64,000 bases of DNA from CAWHNT01 sp963830775. GTDB taxonomy: Bacteria; Pseudomonadota; Alphaproteobacteria; Geminicoccales; Geminicoccaceae. A program made the translations under genes and the position numbers. Location: NCBI GenBank assembly GCA_963830775.1, contig CAWHNT010000035.1:1-64000 (forward strand). Direction: 5' to 3'. Of this stretch, positions 1-9,707 are shown in pieces (position 1 is the stretch's first letter; the number at the start of each line of letters is the position of its first letter). The notes beneath the pieces are model-generated. The model did not search any database, had not been told where the DNA came from, and saw nothing but the letters and a program-made list of their open reading frames with translations.

Positions 1-14
1 AGCACGAAAACAGG

Positions 15-36
15 ACCGGGCCCTTTCGGGCCCGGT
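15..36. terminator. GC-rich hairpin, possible terminator
   Basis: A perfect 9-bp inverted repeat, ACCGGGCCC and GGGCCCGGT, is separated by TTTC (GAAA on the minus strand). Read on the minus strand it is followed by CCTGTTTT, which resembles a weak intrinsic terminator; on the plus strand there is no T-run. It may end a gene lying left of the window. Bases 37-273 hold no gene that I can support. Confidence 0.55.
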
Positions 37-273
37 GAATGAAGCAAGGCATTGGGAGGCAGAAGGTCCGTAGCCGCTCGAGGCGATCACCGCTGTGGGC
101 AAGACCACATCTCTCCCACCTTGCGCTGAGCGGGGCCTCGCCCGTTGCCGGCAGCTTGATCCGACCGTCTGCTGCGTACACCCGTTCCGGTTCAGGCATG
201 CCATCCGACGAACCAGATTGACGGACTGCCCTCGCTGCACGTAAGCGGAACACAGTTCCAAATTTGCCGCACC

Positions 274-1104
274 ATGACCCAGTCCGCTACCCGTCGTGCT
301 CTTGGCATCCTGGAGCTGCTCCTGGACCAGCCGCAGGGGCTCGGGCTGAGCGAGCTCGGCTCACATCTCGGCATGCCCAAGAGCGTCGCCCACCGGCTGC
401 TCGCCCTGCTCATCGAGTGCGGGTTCGTTCGGCAGGACGCGGGCCGGCGCCCGCTACGGCCTCACGCTGAAGCTCGCCCTGCTCGGGCCCGGTACCATGC
501 CGGCACCGGGCTCGGGACCTCAGCCAGCCGATCCTGGATCGCCTGGCGGCGGACGGGCGAACTCGTCCGCATGGCGGTCGTCGAGAGCGAGCGCATGGCG
601 TGGGTCGGCAAGGCGCAGGGTGCCCGCCACGGGCTGCGCTACGATCCCGATGCGGGCACGAGGTCGTGCTCCACGCCACGGCGACGGGCAAGGCGTGGCT
701 CGCGACCCTGGCCGAGGCGAGGCGGTCCGCATCATCCCGGCTACCGGCTTTCCCACGCCGGCCCATTTCGGTCCGAACGTGCCGTAACCGCGAGCGGTTC
801 CGCCTGGAGCTCGCCGAGACGCGGGCGCAGGGTTTCGGACTCGCGGTCGAGGAGGGCGAGCCCGGCACGGCGGCCGTGGCGGTCGTGGTGCGCGCGTCGG
901 CCGAGGCCACCGCCCCGGCCGTCGGGACGCTCAGCGTGGCGGGCCCGGTCGGCCGCTTCACGCCCGAGCGCAGCGCCCATTCGCCAGGCCCTCCGGTCCG
1001 CCGCCGAGGAAGTCGCGCGCTGTGGCCGGTGGCGGGGCGGCACCGGCCCGTCCTGGTCTCACACCACCCCAGTCCGCGCAGGAGTCCTGCAGCATGCAAT
1101 CTGA
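274..1104 (+). pseudogene. IclR-family transcriptional regulator, frameshifted
   Basis: The N-terminus reads as an IclR winged-helix domain (RALGILELLLDQPQGLGLSE followed by MPKSVAHRLLALLIECGFV). Later pieces such as ELVRMAVVESERMAWVGKAQ, VVLHATATGKAWLATLA and IRQALRSAAEEVARC match the IclR effector domain, but they lie in different frames, so at least three single-base indels interrupt the gene. IclR proteins usually control an adjacent catabolic or transport operon, here the cupin, ABC importer and DapA-family genes that follow on the same strand. The frame changes leave clearly family-like sequence on both sides, so they may be sequencing errors. The end is taken at the stop of the frame that holds the C-terminal helix. 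Confidence 0.7.
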
Positions 1105-1546
1105 GCCTACGCCCCGCTATGAGGGGCCGCTGCCGCTCGCCCAGGCGCTCTCGGCTGCACCTGGCGAACTCTCCGACGCGGCCTTCACCCGCGACGGTCC
1201 GCGCGCCGACGTCGAGTACCGCGACCTCGGCCTCGCGCCGCGACCGGCGGCCGGATCGGCGCCAAGCACATCCGCGCCATCGCGCCTTTCCGAAGGAGAC
1301 CGGCTGGCACTGGCACGACATGACGCGGCCACTTCGTCTTCGTGCTGCAAGGGCTGGATCACCTTTCGCTACGCCGGCGTGGACGAGCGACGTGACAGTG
1401 CGGCAGGCGGCTGCCTGTCGCAGCCGGCGGCGTTGCGCACAACGTGGTCGGGCGCTCGGACGATCTCGAGCTGATCGAGATCAACCTGCCGGCCGAATTC
1501 GGCACCCTGGACCTCGGGGACGCGCCGGGCAGCGGGAGGAAGCTGA
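1094..1546 (+). pseudogene. cupin-domain protein, frameshifted
   Basis: The start ATG at 1094 overlaps the end of the iclR-like gene. Spliced across frames the product reads MQSEPTPRYEGPLPL, then GWHWHDMT, FVFVLQGWITFRYAGVDE, then VGRSDDLELIEINLPAEFGT. This is the conserved small beta-barrel pattern of cupins: the HxH motif (HWH) supplies metal ligands and GxxHNVV lies in the second half. Cupins of this size often accompany aromatic or amino-acid catabolic operons. At least two indels break the frame. The end near 1546 is approximate. The substrate is unknown. Confidence 0.55.
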
Positions 1547-2412
1547 CCGCACGACGCCTTGCTCGCAGCACGCGGCCGGCAGCCGACGGCTCGCAGCTGG
1601 CACGCGGCAGCGGCGCCGGCCTGCTTGCCGTCTTCGTCGTGCTGTTCCTGGTATGGGAGTACGCGGTGCTGGCTGCTCGGCATCAAGGAGTACCTGCTGC
1701 CGCCGCCATCCACGATCTGGACGGAGTTCCTCAAGCGCTGCGACACGGTGCTGCAGGGCGCCTGGGTCACGACGCAGGAGATCCTCGGCGGCTATCTGCT
1801 GGCGGTCGTCGTGAGCATCCCGATCGCGCTGGCGGTGGCCCGCTCGCGCTTCGTCGAGGAGACGCGGTCTATCCGGTGATCGTCTTCCTGCAGATCATGC
1901 CCAAGATCGCGATCGCGCCGCTGTTCATCATCTGGCTCGGCTTCGGCTTCACGCCCAAGCTGCTGATCGTCTTCCTGCTCTGCTTCTTCCCGATCGTCGT
2001 GTCGAGCGTGGCCGGCTTCAAGTCCGTCGATCCCGAGATCATGGACTTCGCCCGCACCACCGGCGCGAGCGGCTGGAAGCATGTTCCCAAGATCCGGCTG
2101 CCGCAGGCGCTGCCGGACATCTTCACCGGCCTGAAGGTCGGCGCAGCGCTCGCCGCCACGGCGGCCGTGGTGGCCGAGTTCGTCGCCGCCGACCGGGGGC
2201 TCGGCTACCTGCTCCTGCAGTACAACGGCAACCTCGAGACGCCGATGGTGTTCGCCGTCATCGTCCTGCTGAGCCTGATCGGCCTCGCCGTCTACTACAT
2301 CGTCGAACTGATCGAGCGGCTCGTCGATTCCCTGGCACGTCTCGCAGCGCCCGGCGGGAGTGACGGGCGTCTGATCGACACAGGCCACAACGCAAAGGGA
2401 GGAAGACCATGA
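1544..2412 (+). pseudogene. ABC transporter permease (BPD_transp_1, SsuC/TauC type), frameshifted
   Basis: Membrane-spanning sequence is continuous over 1868-2412: VYPVIVFLQIMPKIAIAPLF, IIWLGFGFTPKLLIVFLLCF and VGAALAATAAVVAEFVAADR. The cytoplasmic EAA-type loop that contacts the ATPase is visible (FARTTGASGWKHVPKIRLPQ). The N-terminal third (LLGIKEYLLPPPSTIWTEFL, ILGGYLLAVVVSIPIALAVA) lies in a second frame, so indels occur near 1665 and 1862. The stop overlaps the start of the binding-protein gene (ATGA-type overlap at 2409), as expected for one operon. The start codon cannot be fixed. The family imports sulfonates, pyrimidine precursors or similar small organics; the ligand here is not predictable. 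Confidence 0.75.
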
Positions 2413-3389
2413 TGAGGAAAGCGTCTACTGGTGGCGGTGCTGCCGGCGGTGCTTGCCGCGACCGCCGGCGCGGCTGCCGCGCAGGACGCGGTGTCGCTGC
2501 GCCTGAACTGGTATCTCGGCGGCCTGCACGTGCCGTTCTACTACGGCAAGGAGCGCGGCTTCTTCAAGGACGAGGGCATCGACCTCACCATCAACGAGGG
2601 CCGCGGCTCGGCCAACACGGTCCAGGTGGTCGCCGCCGGCTCCGACACGTTCGGCATGGCCGACTCCTCCAGCCTGATCAGCCTCGCGGCCAAGGGCGCG
2701 GAGATCAAGTCGGTGATGTCGCTGCTGAACTCGACCGGCTTCTCGGTCGTGTCGCTCGCATCCTCGGGCATCCGCACGCCCAAGGACCTCGAGGGCAAGT
2801 CGCTGGCGGTCTCGCCCGGCGATCCGCTGGGCCAGCTGTTCCGCGCGCTGGCGGCGCACAACAAGCTCGACATGAGCACGATCAACTTCGTGCAGGTCGA
2901 TCCGGCGGCGAAGGTCGTGACCGTGCTGGAGAAGCGAGGCCGACGCGCTTCTCGGCGGCGCCGACGACCAGTTCTTCCTGATCAAGTACAAGGGCCAGGA
3001 GCCGCACGCGCTGCGCTTCGCCGACCATGGCGCCAACATCGTCGGCATGACGATCGTGACCAGGACAGACACGATCAAGAACAAGCCCGACCTGGTGCGG
3101 CGCTTCGTGCGCGCCGTCGGTGCGCTCCTGGGAGGAGGCGAAGAAGAACCGCAGGCGCGCGGTCGATGCGGCGCTGAAGGTGAAGCCCGACCTCAACCGC
3201 CAGTCGACGCTCGACCAGCTCATGGTCGACATCGAGCTGCTCGACTCGCCGAACTCCAAGGGCGAGGTCGGCTGCGGGGCGCAGGCCGGACTGGGAGCAG
3301 ACCATCGCGCTGCTCAAGCAAGTACCGCGGACCTCGACACCAAGGAGCCCTGGACGACGTTCCACACCAACGAGTTCCTGCCGAAGTGA
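2409..3389 (+). pseudogene. ABC substrate-binding protein, NMT1/THI5-like, frameshifted
   Basis: A Sec signal peptide (VAVLPAVLAATAGAAAAQ) is followed by LRLNWYLGGLHVPFYYGKER and GFFKDEGIDLTINEGRGSAN, the hallmark start of NMT1/THI5-like periplasmic binding proteins of SsuA/TauA/ThiY-type importers. The middle segment VQVVAAGSDTFGMADSSSLI is typical of the hinge region. From about 2930 the frame changes several times (pieces FFLIKYKGQEPHALRFADHG and YRDLDTKEPWTTFHTNEFLP), so the gene has four or more indels before its TGA at 3389. It lies between the permease and ATPase genes of the same importer. Confidence 0.75.
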
Positions 3390-4232
3390 CTGGCGGCGAT
3401 CCTGCGACCGCGCGCGGTCCGAGCGCCGGCAAGCCGCGCCTCGAGGCACGCGCGTCGATCGAGGTCGACGGCGTCACGCCAGGTTTTCCGGCGCGCCGGG
3501 CAGGTCACCCATGCGCTCGACCGGGTCGAACTGTCGGTCGGCGGCGGCGAGTTCATCGCGATCGTGGGCCCGTCGCGGCTGCGGCAAGAGCACGCTGCTG
3601 CAAGATCGTCGCCGGCCTGCTTGCAGCGCACCATCGGGCGCGTGCGCGTCGACGGCACGCAAGGTGCGCGGCCGCTAGACCGATCTCGGCATCGTGTTCC
3701 AGAGCCCGGTGCTGCTCGACTGGCGCAACGTGCTCGACAACGTGCTGGTGCAGCTCGAGCTGCGCGGGCTGGACAGTCGACGCGCTATCGCGACTCGCGC
3801 GCTGGCAGCTGCTGCACAAGGTCGGGCCTCGGCGAGTTCGACGACCGCATGCCCGCGCGAGCTGTCGGGCGGCATGCGCCAGCGCGCTGGCGATCGTGCG
3901 CGCGCTGATCCACGATCCGCCGCTGCTGATGATGGACGAGCCGTTCGGCGCACTCGACGCGCTGACCCGCGAGCAGATGCGGATCGATCTCGAGAAGCTC
4001 TGGCTCGACCGGCGGCAGACGACGCTCTTCATCACCCACGGCATCGCCGAGGCCGTCGCGCTCGCCGACCGGGTGGTGGTGATGACGCCGCGGCCCGGGC
4101 GGATCGACCGGATCATCCCGATCGACCTGCCGCGCCCGCGCGACAAGGCGGTCGTGGCGAGCGCGCGCTTCGCGGAGTATTGCGAAGAGATCACCGAGTG
4201 CTTCATGCGCCACGGCGTGCATCCGCTATTGA
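3386..4232 (+). pseudogene. ABC transporter ATPase (SsuB/TauB type), frameshifted
   Basis: A GTG at 3386 overlaps the binding-protein stop. Conserved motifs are all present but spread over frames: Walker A (VGPSGCGKST when the extra base near 3572 is removed), Q-loop (GIVFQSPVLLDWRNVLDNVL), signature LSGGMRQR, Walker B LLMMDEPFGALDALTREQM, and the H-loop (TTLFITHGIAEAVALADRVV). This is a nitrate/sulfonate/taurine-type ATPase energising the preceding permease. At least five indels are inferred. The end is set at TGA 4230-4232 just before a good ribosome-binding site (GAGGAGG) for the next gene; a further frame change near 4225 is needed to reach it. Confidence 0.75.
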
Positions 4233-4243
4233 GGAGGCAGACC

Positions 4244-5180
4244 ATGCTGAGACGTCCCTTCACCGGCGTGATCGCCGCCCCCTTCCTGCCGATGCACGAC
4301 GACGGCGCGATCGACTGGGCCACGCTCGAGCGCTACATGGACTGGATCGCGGCGCAGGCGCCCGGCGGCGATCGCCATGAACATGGACGCCTCGGAGGTG
4401 ATTGCCCTCGACCGAGGAGGAGCAGTTCGAGATCGTGCGGGTCTGCCGGCTCGGCCATCGCGGGCCGCGTGCCCCTTCCTGTCGGGCGTCGTCGCCGGGT
4501 CGACCCGCGCCGCGGCCGGCGAAGGCGGAGCGGCTGGCGCGCGGAGGGGTGGACGGGCTTCGCGGTCTTCCCGCCGTTCCCGACCTTCACCGGCGCGCCC
4601 GTGCCGGCCGAGATGATCGTGCGCTACCACCGTGCGATCGCGGAGGCCGCGCGGCTGCCGATCATCTGCTTCCAGTTCCCGAAGGGATGGGGGCCCGACT
4701 ACACGCCCGAGATCCTGCGCGCGATGGCGGAAATTCCCGAACTCGTCGCGATCAAGGAGGCGTCGTTCGACGTCGCGCAGACTCTGCAGACGATCGAGGC
4801 CGCGCGCGGCGCTCGACCGGCCGATCGGCGTGCTGACGGGCAGCGACACTTTCATCTTCGAGGCCATGGTGATGGGCTGCGACGGCGCCCTCATCGGCTT
4901 TGCCGGCACCGCGACGGCGCGAGCTCGTCGCCATGCACGACGCGGTGCCGGCGCGGCGACTCGGCGGCCGGCAAGGCGATCTGGGCGCAGCTCGGCCCGC
5001 TGGCGCGCCATCTGCTGGCGCCCGCCGATCCGCGACTTCCGCCCGCGCATGAAGGAGGTGCTGCAGCTGCAGGGCCTCTTCCCCTCGGCCGCCTGCCGCG
5101 AGCCGCAGCTAGGCGTCGACGAGGCCGAGCGGGCCGCCATCGCCCGCTTGTGCCGAAGCGCAGGGGCTGGTCCGCCATGA
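4244..5180 (+). pseudogene. dihydrodipicolinate synthase (DapA)-family aldolase/lyase, frameshifted
   Basis: The gene starts at ATG 4244 behind GAGGAGG. Sequence MLRRPFTGVIAAPFLPMHDD begins a class I Schiff-base TIM barrel. The lysine that forms the Schiff base is in LVAIKEASFDVAQTLQTIEA, followed by GVLTGSDTFIFEAMVMGCDG and then LIGFAGTATA, as in the DapA/NanA superfamily. Frame changes near 4375, 4490, 4810 and 4965 are inferred. In this setting, with IclR, cupin and an importer, it is more likely a catabolic lyase or decarboxylase than lysine biosynthesis. Its stop overlaps the next start (ATGA at 5177). Confidence 0.7.
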
Positions 5181-5758
5181 GCCTCGCGGGTGACGGCGCC
5201 GTGGCGATCTGGCATGACATCGTTCCTGAGGGACGGGACGCCTTCTACGAATGGCACGGCCAGGAGCATATGCTCGAGCGGGTCTCGATCCCGGGTTTCC
5301 TCCGGGGCCGCCGCTTCATCGCGATCGAGGCCGACCGCGAGTTCTTCAATCTCTACGAGACGCGCGACGCCGACGTGGTCGGCAGCGCCGCCTACAAGGA
5401 GCGGCTCGAGAACCCGACACCCTGGACCCTGGCCACGGTCCGGCACTTCCGGGCGGTGGCACGCTCGCTCTGCCGCGTGGCCGCGACCCAGGGCCAGGCC
5501 GATGGCGGCGTGATCGCGACCTTGCGCTGGAGCCCGGAGGCGGAAGGAGCGCATGGTGCCGAGGACGAGGCACGGGCGCTCCTCCCCTCCCTCCTGGCCA
5601 TCCCGGGGGTCGCTGCCGGCCATCTCCTTGTCGCCGACATGGAAGCGAGCGGCTTCGTGAACGCCGAGCAGCGGGCCCGCGGCGCTGCGAACGAGGTCCC
5701 GAGCCCCATCGTCGTCCTCGAGGGCTGGGCCGACGAGGACCCTTTATCGCATCGGTGA
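5177..5758 (+). CDS. conserved hypothetical protein, 193 aa, downstream of DapA-like gene
   Basis: This is one of the few intact frames in the first 5.8 kb. It starts MSLAGDGAVAIWHDIVPEGR and contains FYEWHGQEHMLERVSIPGFL and RGRRFIAIEADREFFNLYET. The pattern of WH, then a repeated GFLRGRRF-beta unit, resembles small ferredoxin-like (dimeric alpha/beta barrel, EthD/DUF4286-type) proteins, but I cannot assign a family with certainty. The ATGA overlap with the preceding aldolase gene indicates co-translation and a role in the same catabolic operon. No signal peptide or membrane segment is seen. Confidence 0.6.
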   Translation: MSLAGDGAVAIWHDIVPEGRDAFYEWHGQEHMLERVSIPGFLRGRRFIAIEADREFFNLYETRDADVVGSAAYKERLENPTPWTLATVRHFRAVARSLCRVAATQGQADGGVIATLRWSPEAEGAHGAEDEARALLPSLLAIPGVAAGHLLVADMEASGFVNAEQRARGAANEVPSPIVVLEGWADEDPLSHR

Positions 5759-5863
5759 CAGCGATGGTGGCCCGCGCGACAGCGGCTGATCGACTGGCCG
5801 AAGCCCAACTCTGCCTCGGTTTCTACCGCCACCAGATCACAACCTGGCCGCGGTGAGCTCCTA

Positions 5864-6400
5864 CTAAGCAGCCTTGAGCAAGGAAGCCGACGGATGAGGT
5901 TGGCGCTCCCGATTGAGGCGGTCGACCGCACGGTGGATGGTGCGGTCGAGATCGTCGGCGTCGACGAAGGTGCGATTGGCGAGGTGATGGCGTTTGAGGT
6001 CGCGCCAGGAATGTTCGATCTCGTTCAGCTCCGGCGCATATTGGGCAGCCATTCGACGGTGAGCCACGGCCGCTCGGCGAGTGCCTTGGTCGTGAGCTTG
6101 CTGGTGTGGATCGGGCCATTGTCCATCATCGCGACCAGCGGCCGGGTTCGCGTGGCGCCGCCGTAGCTGGCTTCGAGCGCGTTGAGCAGGTCGATGAAAT
6201 CGGTCGAGCATTTGCTGGCGCTGGTATGCACAAGAAGCTCGACGCGGATCGGATCGAAGGCGCCCAGCATGGCGCGCCGTTTTGCCTGACCCGGCGCCTC
6301 GATGCGCAGGTCCACGCCGCGCCTAGCCCAGCAATGCGCCAGGTAAGGATGGGTGCGCGCCTCCATTCATCGAGGAAGAGAAGGTAAGGGCGATCGCATG
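5864..6400 (-). mobile_element. IS630-family transposase remnant
   Basis: Read on the minus strand, fragments LLFLDE, ARTHPYLAHCWARRGVDLRI, PLVAMMDNGPIHTSKLTTKA and YAPELNEIEHSWRDLKRHHL reproduce the C-terminal half of an IS630 DDE transposase: DE near the start, DNGPIH around the second acidic residue, and NxIExxW around the third. Two frame changes (near 6033 and 6365) are needed. The N-terminal half is absent beyond about 6400, where the antitoxin gene begins, so this is a truncated copy. I could not identify its terminal inverted repeats. It separates the catabolic operon from the toxin-antitoxin remnant. Confidence 0.75.
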
Positions 6401-6706
6401 CCGGCGAGCGAGCAGGAGCGGAGCGACCGGGCGGGGCGGGGGAGGCGGCCCGATGCTACCTGGCGGCTGCAGGACGCGAAGGCGCGCTTCAGCGAGGTCG
6501 TGCGCCTCGCGCGCGAGTACGGGCCCCAGCGCGTGACCGTGCACGGCCGCGACGCCGTCGTGGTCATGGCGGCGGATGCCTATGATCGCCTCCAGCCGCC
6601 GCTCACCGGCGAGGCAATCGTCGAGGCCCTCCGGCGCTCGCCCCTCGGGGAGGTCGAGATCGAGCGCACGTCGGTCAAAGGGCCGGTCCGGGAGGTCGAG
6701 CTCTGA
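6398..6706 (+). CDS. type II antitoxin, Phd/YefM family
   Basis: This 102-aa protein contains WRLQDAKARFSEVVRLAREY and then GPQRVTVHGRDAVVVMAADA, the N-terminal DNA-binding fold of Phd/YefM antitoxins, and ends in a charged tail expected to wrap the toxin. The start at 6398 directly abuts the IS630 remnant, so its native promoter may have been replaced. The stop overlaps the toxin reading frame by a few bases, the usual translational coupling. Because the adjacent toxin is truncated, the antitoxin is probably an orphan. Confidence 0.75.
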   Translation: MPASEQERSDRAGRGRRPDATWRLQDAKARFSEVVRLAREYGPQRVTVHGRDAVVVMAADAYDRLQPPLTGEAIVEALRRSPLGEVEIERTSVKGPVREVEL

Positions 6707-6857
6707 GGGGCTGGCTCCTCGACACCAACGTCGTCTCGGAACTCCGCAAGCCTCGGCCCGATCCCCGGGTCCGTGGCTTCGTGGCCTCCGGGTCAGGCCG
6801 CGAGCGCCGCAACGCCGAGGAGGAGGGGCGCGCCCCGCCGTCGGGTTCTCATCAGTA
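6703..6857 (+). pseudogene. VapC/FitB-type PIN-domain toxin fragment
   Basis: The frame overlapping the antitoxin stop reads GWLLDTNVVSELRKPRPDPR, the first strand and helix of a PIN-domain ribonuclease with its first catalytic Asp (LDTN) and a conserved Glu. After about 30 codons the similarity ends and a TAG follows at 6855. The remaining PIN acidic residues are absent, so the toxin should be inactive. No ATG/GTG is available at the expected start (only CTG at 6703), another sign of decay or of a sequence error. Confidence 0.7.
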
Positions 6858-7324
6858 GCCTCCGCTCTTGCCGCGAAGAAGCGACTCCGGATGGCGCTCG
6901 AGGTAGTCGGCGAGCGTGCTGATCGAGCGCGCGGCACCCGTCAGCTCCCCCATCAGCGCGCTCGTATCGCGGCGCAACTGGGAGTTCGTGCCGGCGAGGC
7001 TGTCCACCGACTTCAGCGCCACGTTGGCGTTGCCGAGGGTCACGGTCGCCGCGTTGGCCGTCTGGCTCAGGGCCTTCAGCGTGCCCATGATCTCCGGCGA
7101 GGAGACCAGGCTGTCGAGCCCCTGAACGGCATGGCGGAGATCCGTGACCAGCTCGGGGATCTCCGCATCGGCGATCTTGCTCAGGATCTGGTTCACCGAG
7201 CGTGTGATCGCCTCCAGCTCGGCGGGCACGGCCGGGATTTCGGGATGGTCACCGGTGTCCATCCGCAGCTCGGCTGGCGCTGCCTCGGGGTGGAAGCCAA
7301 GGTCGACGATGAGCTGCCCGGAGC
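6852..7324 (-). pseudogene. pqiB: pqiB C-terminal fragment (separated by ISAs1 insertion)
   Basis: The minus-strand product resumes at SGQLIVDLGFHPEAAPAELR and continues through HPEIPAVPAELEAITRSVNQ and a long amphipathic helix (LRHAVQGLDSLVSSPEIMGT) to the stop. The first residues continue the GNLLTGQL-type MCE motif whose first half (LKSGNLLTG) ends the fragment at 8555-9707. The two pieces are therefore one gene split by the ISAs1 element. The helical tail is typical of PqiB proteins, whose C-terminal helices extend the periplasmic lipid tunnel. Confidence 0.85.
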
Positions 7325-8554
7325 CAGGGCCAACGCATGAGATCAGGCGGCTCAATCTTGGTGGGCTGACCGGCTAAAGGCTCGGCCTTTCCCGACGGAG
7401 GGGAAGGCCATGCTTGAAGCCCTGATCACCGAATTGGAAGCCATCGAGGACCCGCGCTGCGGGTGGAAGGTCGAGCATCGGCTGATCGACGTCCTGGTGA
7501 TCGCGGTCTGCGCCGTGCTCGGCGAGGCCGAGAGCTTCGAGGACATCGCCCTTTACGGCCGCTGCAAGCGGGAATGGCTCAAGCGGTTCCTGGCGCTGCC
7601 GAACGGCATCCCCTCGCACGACACCTTCCGCCGGGTGCTGATGCTGGTCGACCCCGAGGCGTTCGAGCGCTGCTTTCTGGGCTGGGTGCGGGCGGTCTTC
7701 CGCTCCGACGAGGACGCGCCGCGGCAGATCGCGATCGACGGCAAGACGGTGCGGGGCTCCTTCGACCGCAAGCACGGCCGCTCGCCCCTGCACCTGGTCA
7801 GCGCCTACGCCACCGAGCACGGGCTCGTCCTGGCGCAGCGGGCGGCCGAGGAGAAGAAGGGCGAGCTGACGGTCCTGCCCGAGCTGCTGGACGGCCTCGA
7901 CCTCCGCGGCTGTCTGGTGAGCCTGGATGCGCTCGCCTGCCGGCCGGAGATCGCCGAGCGGATCATGGGCCGGGGTGGCGACTATCTGCTCACGCTCAAG
8001 GGCAACCGGAAGAAAGCCCACGCCGAGGTGCAAGGACTGGTTCGCGGCCAACGCCTTCGCGCTGGGCGCCCCGCTCCGCCCCTTCTTCGATGCCTTCGAC
8101 GACGGCCACGGCCGGCTGGTGCGCCGGCGGGTGTTCGCCTGCCCGGACGTGGGCGCCTTCGCTACCCTGAAGGACTGGCCGGGCCTGGCGACGGTGCTGG
8201 CGGTTGAGACCATCCGCGGGGTCAACGGCACGGGCAAGATCACGGCCGAGATCCGGCACTATCTCTCGAGCGCCAAGCTCCCGCCGGAGATGCTGGCGGC
8301 GGCCATCCGGAACCACTGGCGGATCGAGAACGGGCTGCACTGGGTCCTCGACGTCACCTTCCGCGAGGACGCAAGCCGGGTGCGAGAGCGCAACGCGGCC
8401 CGGAACCTGGCCCTGCTGCGCAAGGATCGCGCTGAACCTTGCCAGGGCCGACAGCACGCTGAAGGCCAGCCTAAAGGGCAAGCGCAAATACGCCGGCTGG
8501 GACGATAGCTTCATGGCCACGCTGATGGCGGGCTGATCTCATGCGTCGGCCCTG
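7325..8554 (+). mobile_element. ISAs1-family insertion sequence, 1230 bp
   Basis: Both ends are visible. The left end CAGGGCCAACGCATGAGA (7325 onward) and the complement of the right end CAGGGCCGACGCATGAGA (from 8554) are near-perfect 22-bp inverted repeats (7325-7346 and 8533-8554, one mismatch). The flanks show an imperfect duplication: GCCCGGAGC before the left end and GCCCGTGAGC after the right end, consistent with a ~10-bp ISAs1 target duplication that has lost one base. The element encodes one DDE transposase and interrupts pqiB. Confidence 0.9.
7410..8536 (+). pseudogene. ISAs1-family transposase, two frameshifts
   Basis: The N-terminal part (MLEALITELEAIEDPRCGWK) with VLVIAVCAVLGEAESFEDIA is the DDE_Tnp_1-associated domain. 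The catalytic region follows: IAIDGKTVRGSFDRKHG (first Asp), LVSAYATEHGLVLAQRAAEE, GDYLLTLKGNRKKAHAEV and HWRIENGLHWVLDVTFREDA (last acidic residue). The frame changes near 8035 and 8425; corrected, the protein would be about 375 aa, the family's normal length. If the indels are real the copy is dead; if they are sequencing errors it may still be active. Confidence 0.85.
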
Positions 8555-9707
8555 CGCCCGTGAGCAGGTTGCCGGACTTGAGCTGCGCCCGGAGTCCCTG
8601 GGTGACCAGCGCCTTCATGCCGAGGTAAGGCTGGCTCGGCCGCTCGCCCTTCCAGGCTATCCGCTGGGGCTCGATCTCGAGCGTCACCGGAATGCCGACG
8701 CTCTTCTGCGCGCCATCGTACTCGAGCCGGACGTCGGTCACGGTGCCGACCTGGAGGCCGCTGAACTCGACCGGGCTGCCGGTGTGCAGGCCTTTGACCG
8801 AGCCGGTGAAGCGGACGAGATAGGGCACCTTCTGGGTGTAGACCGGCTCGTCCACCTTGCGCCGGCTCTCGAACAGGCGGAACCCGTGCCCGGTGGCACT
8901 CGACTCACCCGGCCCCTCGACGTCCGGCGTGTCGAACGCGACCCCGCCGGCGATGATGGTCTGCAGCGACTCGCTCGCCACCTCGATGCCGCCCGTGCCG
9001 ACCGAGATGTCGAAGCCGCTGGCATTCCAGAACCGGCTGGTGTCACGCACCAGCGCGTCGTGCGGCGCGTCCACGAAGATCTCGAGGGTGAAGGTGCGCC
9101 GATCGTCGTCGAGCGCATAGCCCAGCACCTGCCCGACCCGGAGGCCGTGATAGTAGACGGGCGAGCCGCGGTCGGCTGAGCCCAGCGAGTCGGCGTGCAG
9201 CAGGAAGCGCTTTCCGGGCACGTCGAAGGCGATCGGAGGCGGCTCTTCCAGGCCGGTGAAGGTGCTTGTGCGCTCGCCCTGGCCGGGGTCAAAGCCGATA
9301 TAGGCGCCGGACAGCAGCGTGCCGAGACCGGAGACGCCCGAGGCGCCGATCCGCGGCCGGACCACCCAGAACCGCGTGCCGGTGGCCATGAAGGGCTCGA
9401 CCTGCTTGGAGAGCTCGGCCACCGCGGCGATGCCCTTCAGGTCATCGCTGAGCCGGACCTCCTGGATGGTCCCGACCTCGACGTCCTTGTAGCGGACCTT
9501 GGTCTTGCCGGCCTCGAGCCCCTCGGCGGTCTTGAAGGCGATGATAACGGTCGGCCCCTTCTCGCGCAGGGCGACGACGGCGAGCCAGGCGGCGACAGCG
9601 CCGGCCACGAGCGGCACGAGCCAGATCACCGAGAAGCGCCGTCCGGTCTTGATGGCGGCGTGGGGCGTGGCGCGCGGCTCAGCCACGGGCTTCAGGTCGG
9701 TGATCAT
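8555..9707 (-). pseudogene. pqiB: pqiB N-terminal part, MCE-domain intermembrane lipid transport protein
   Basis: The protein begins MITDLKPVAEPRATPHAAIK, has one N-terminal transmembrane helix (SVIWLVPLVAGAVAAWLAVV), then MCE domains: GPTVIIAFKTAEGLEAGKTK with VRYKDVEVGTIQEVRL, a second (GSPVYYHGLRVGQVLGYALD) and a third (GSPVEFSGLQVGTVTDVRL). PqiB hexamers form a periplasm-spanning tube for lipid movement between inner and outer membrane. The reading frame ends where the ISAs1 element enters, after LKSGNLLTG. Its start lies 29 bp inside pqiA, so the two are co-translated. Disruption should abolish function of this Pqi system. Confidence 0.9.
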
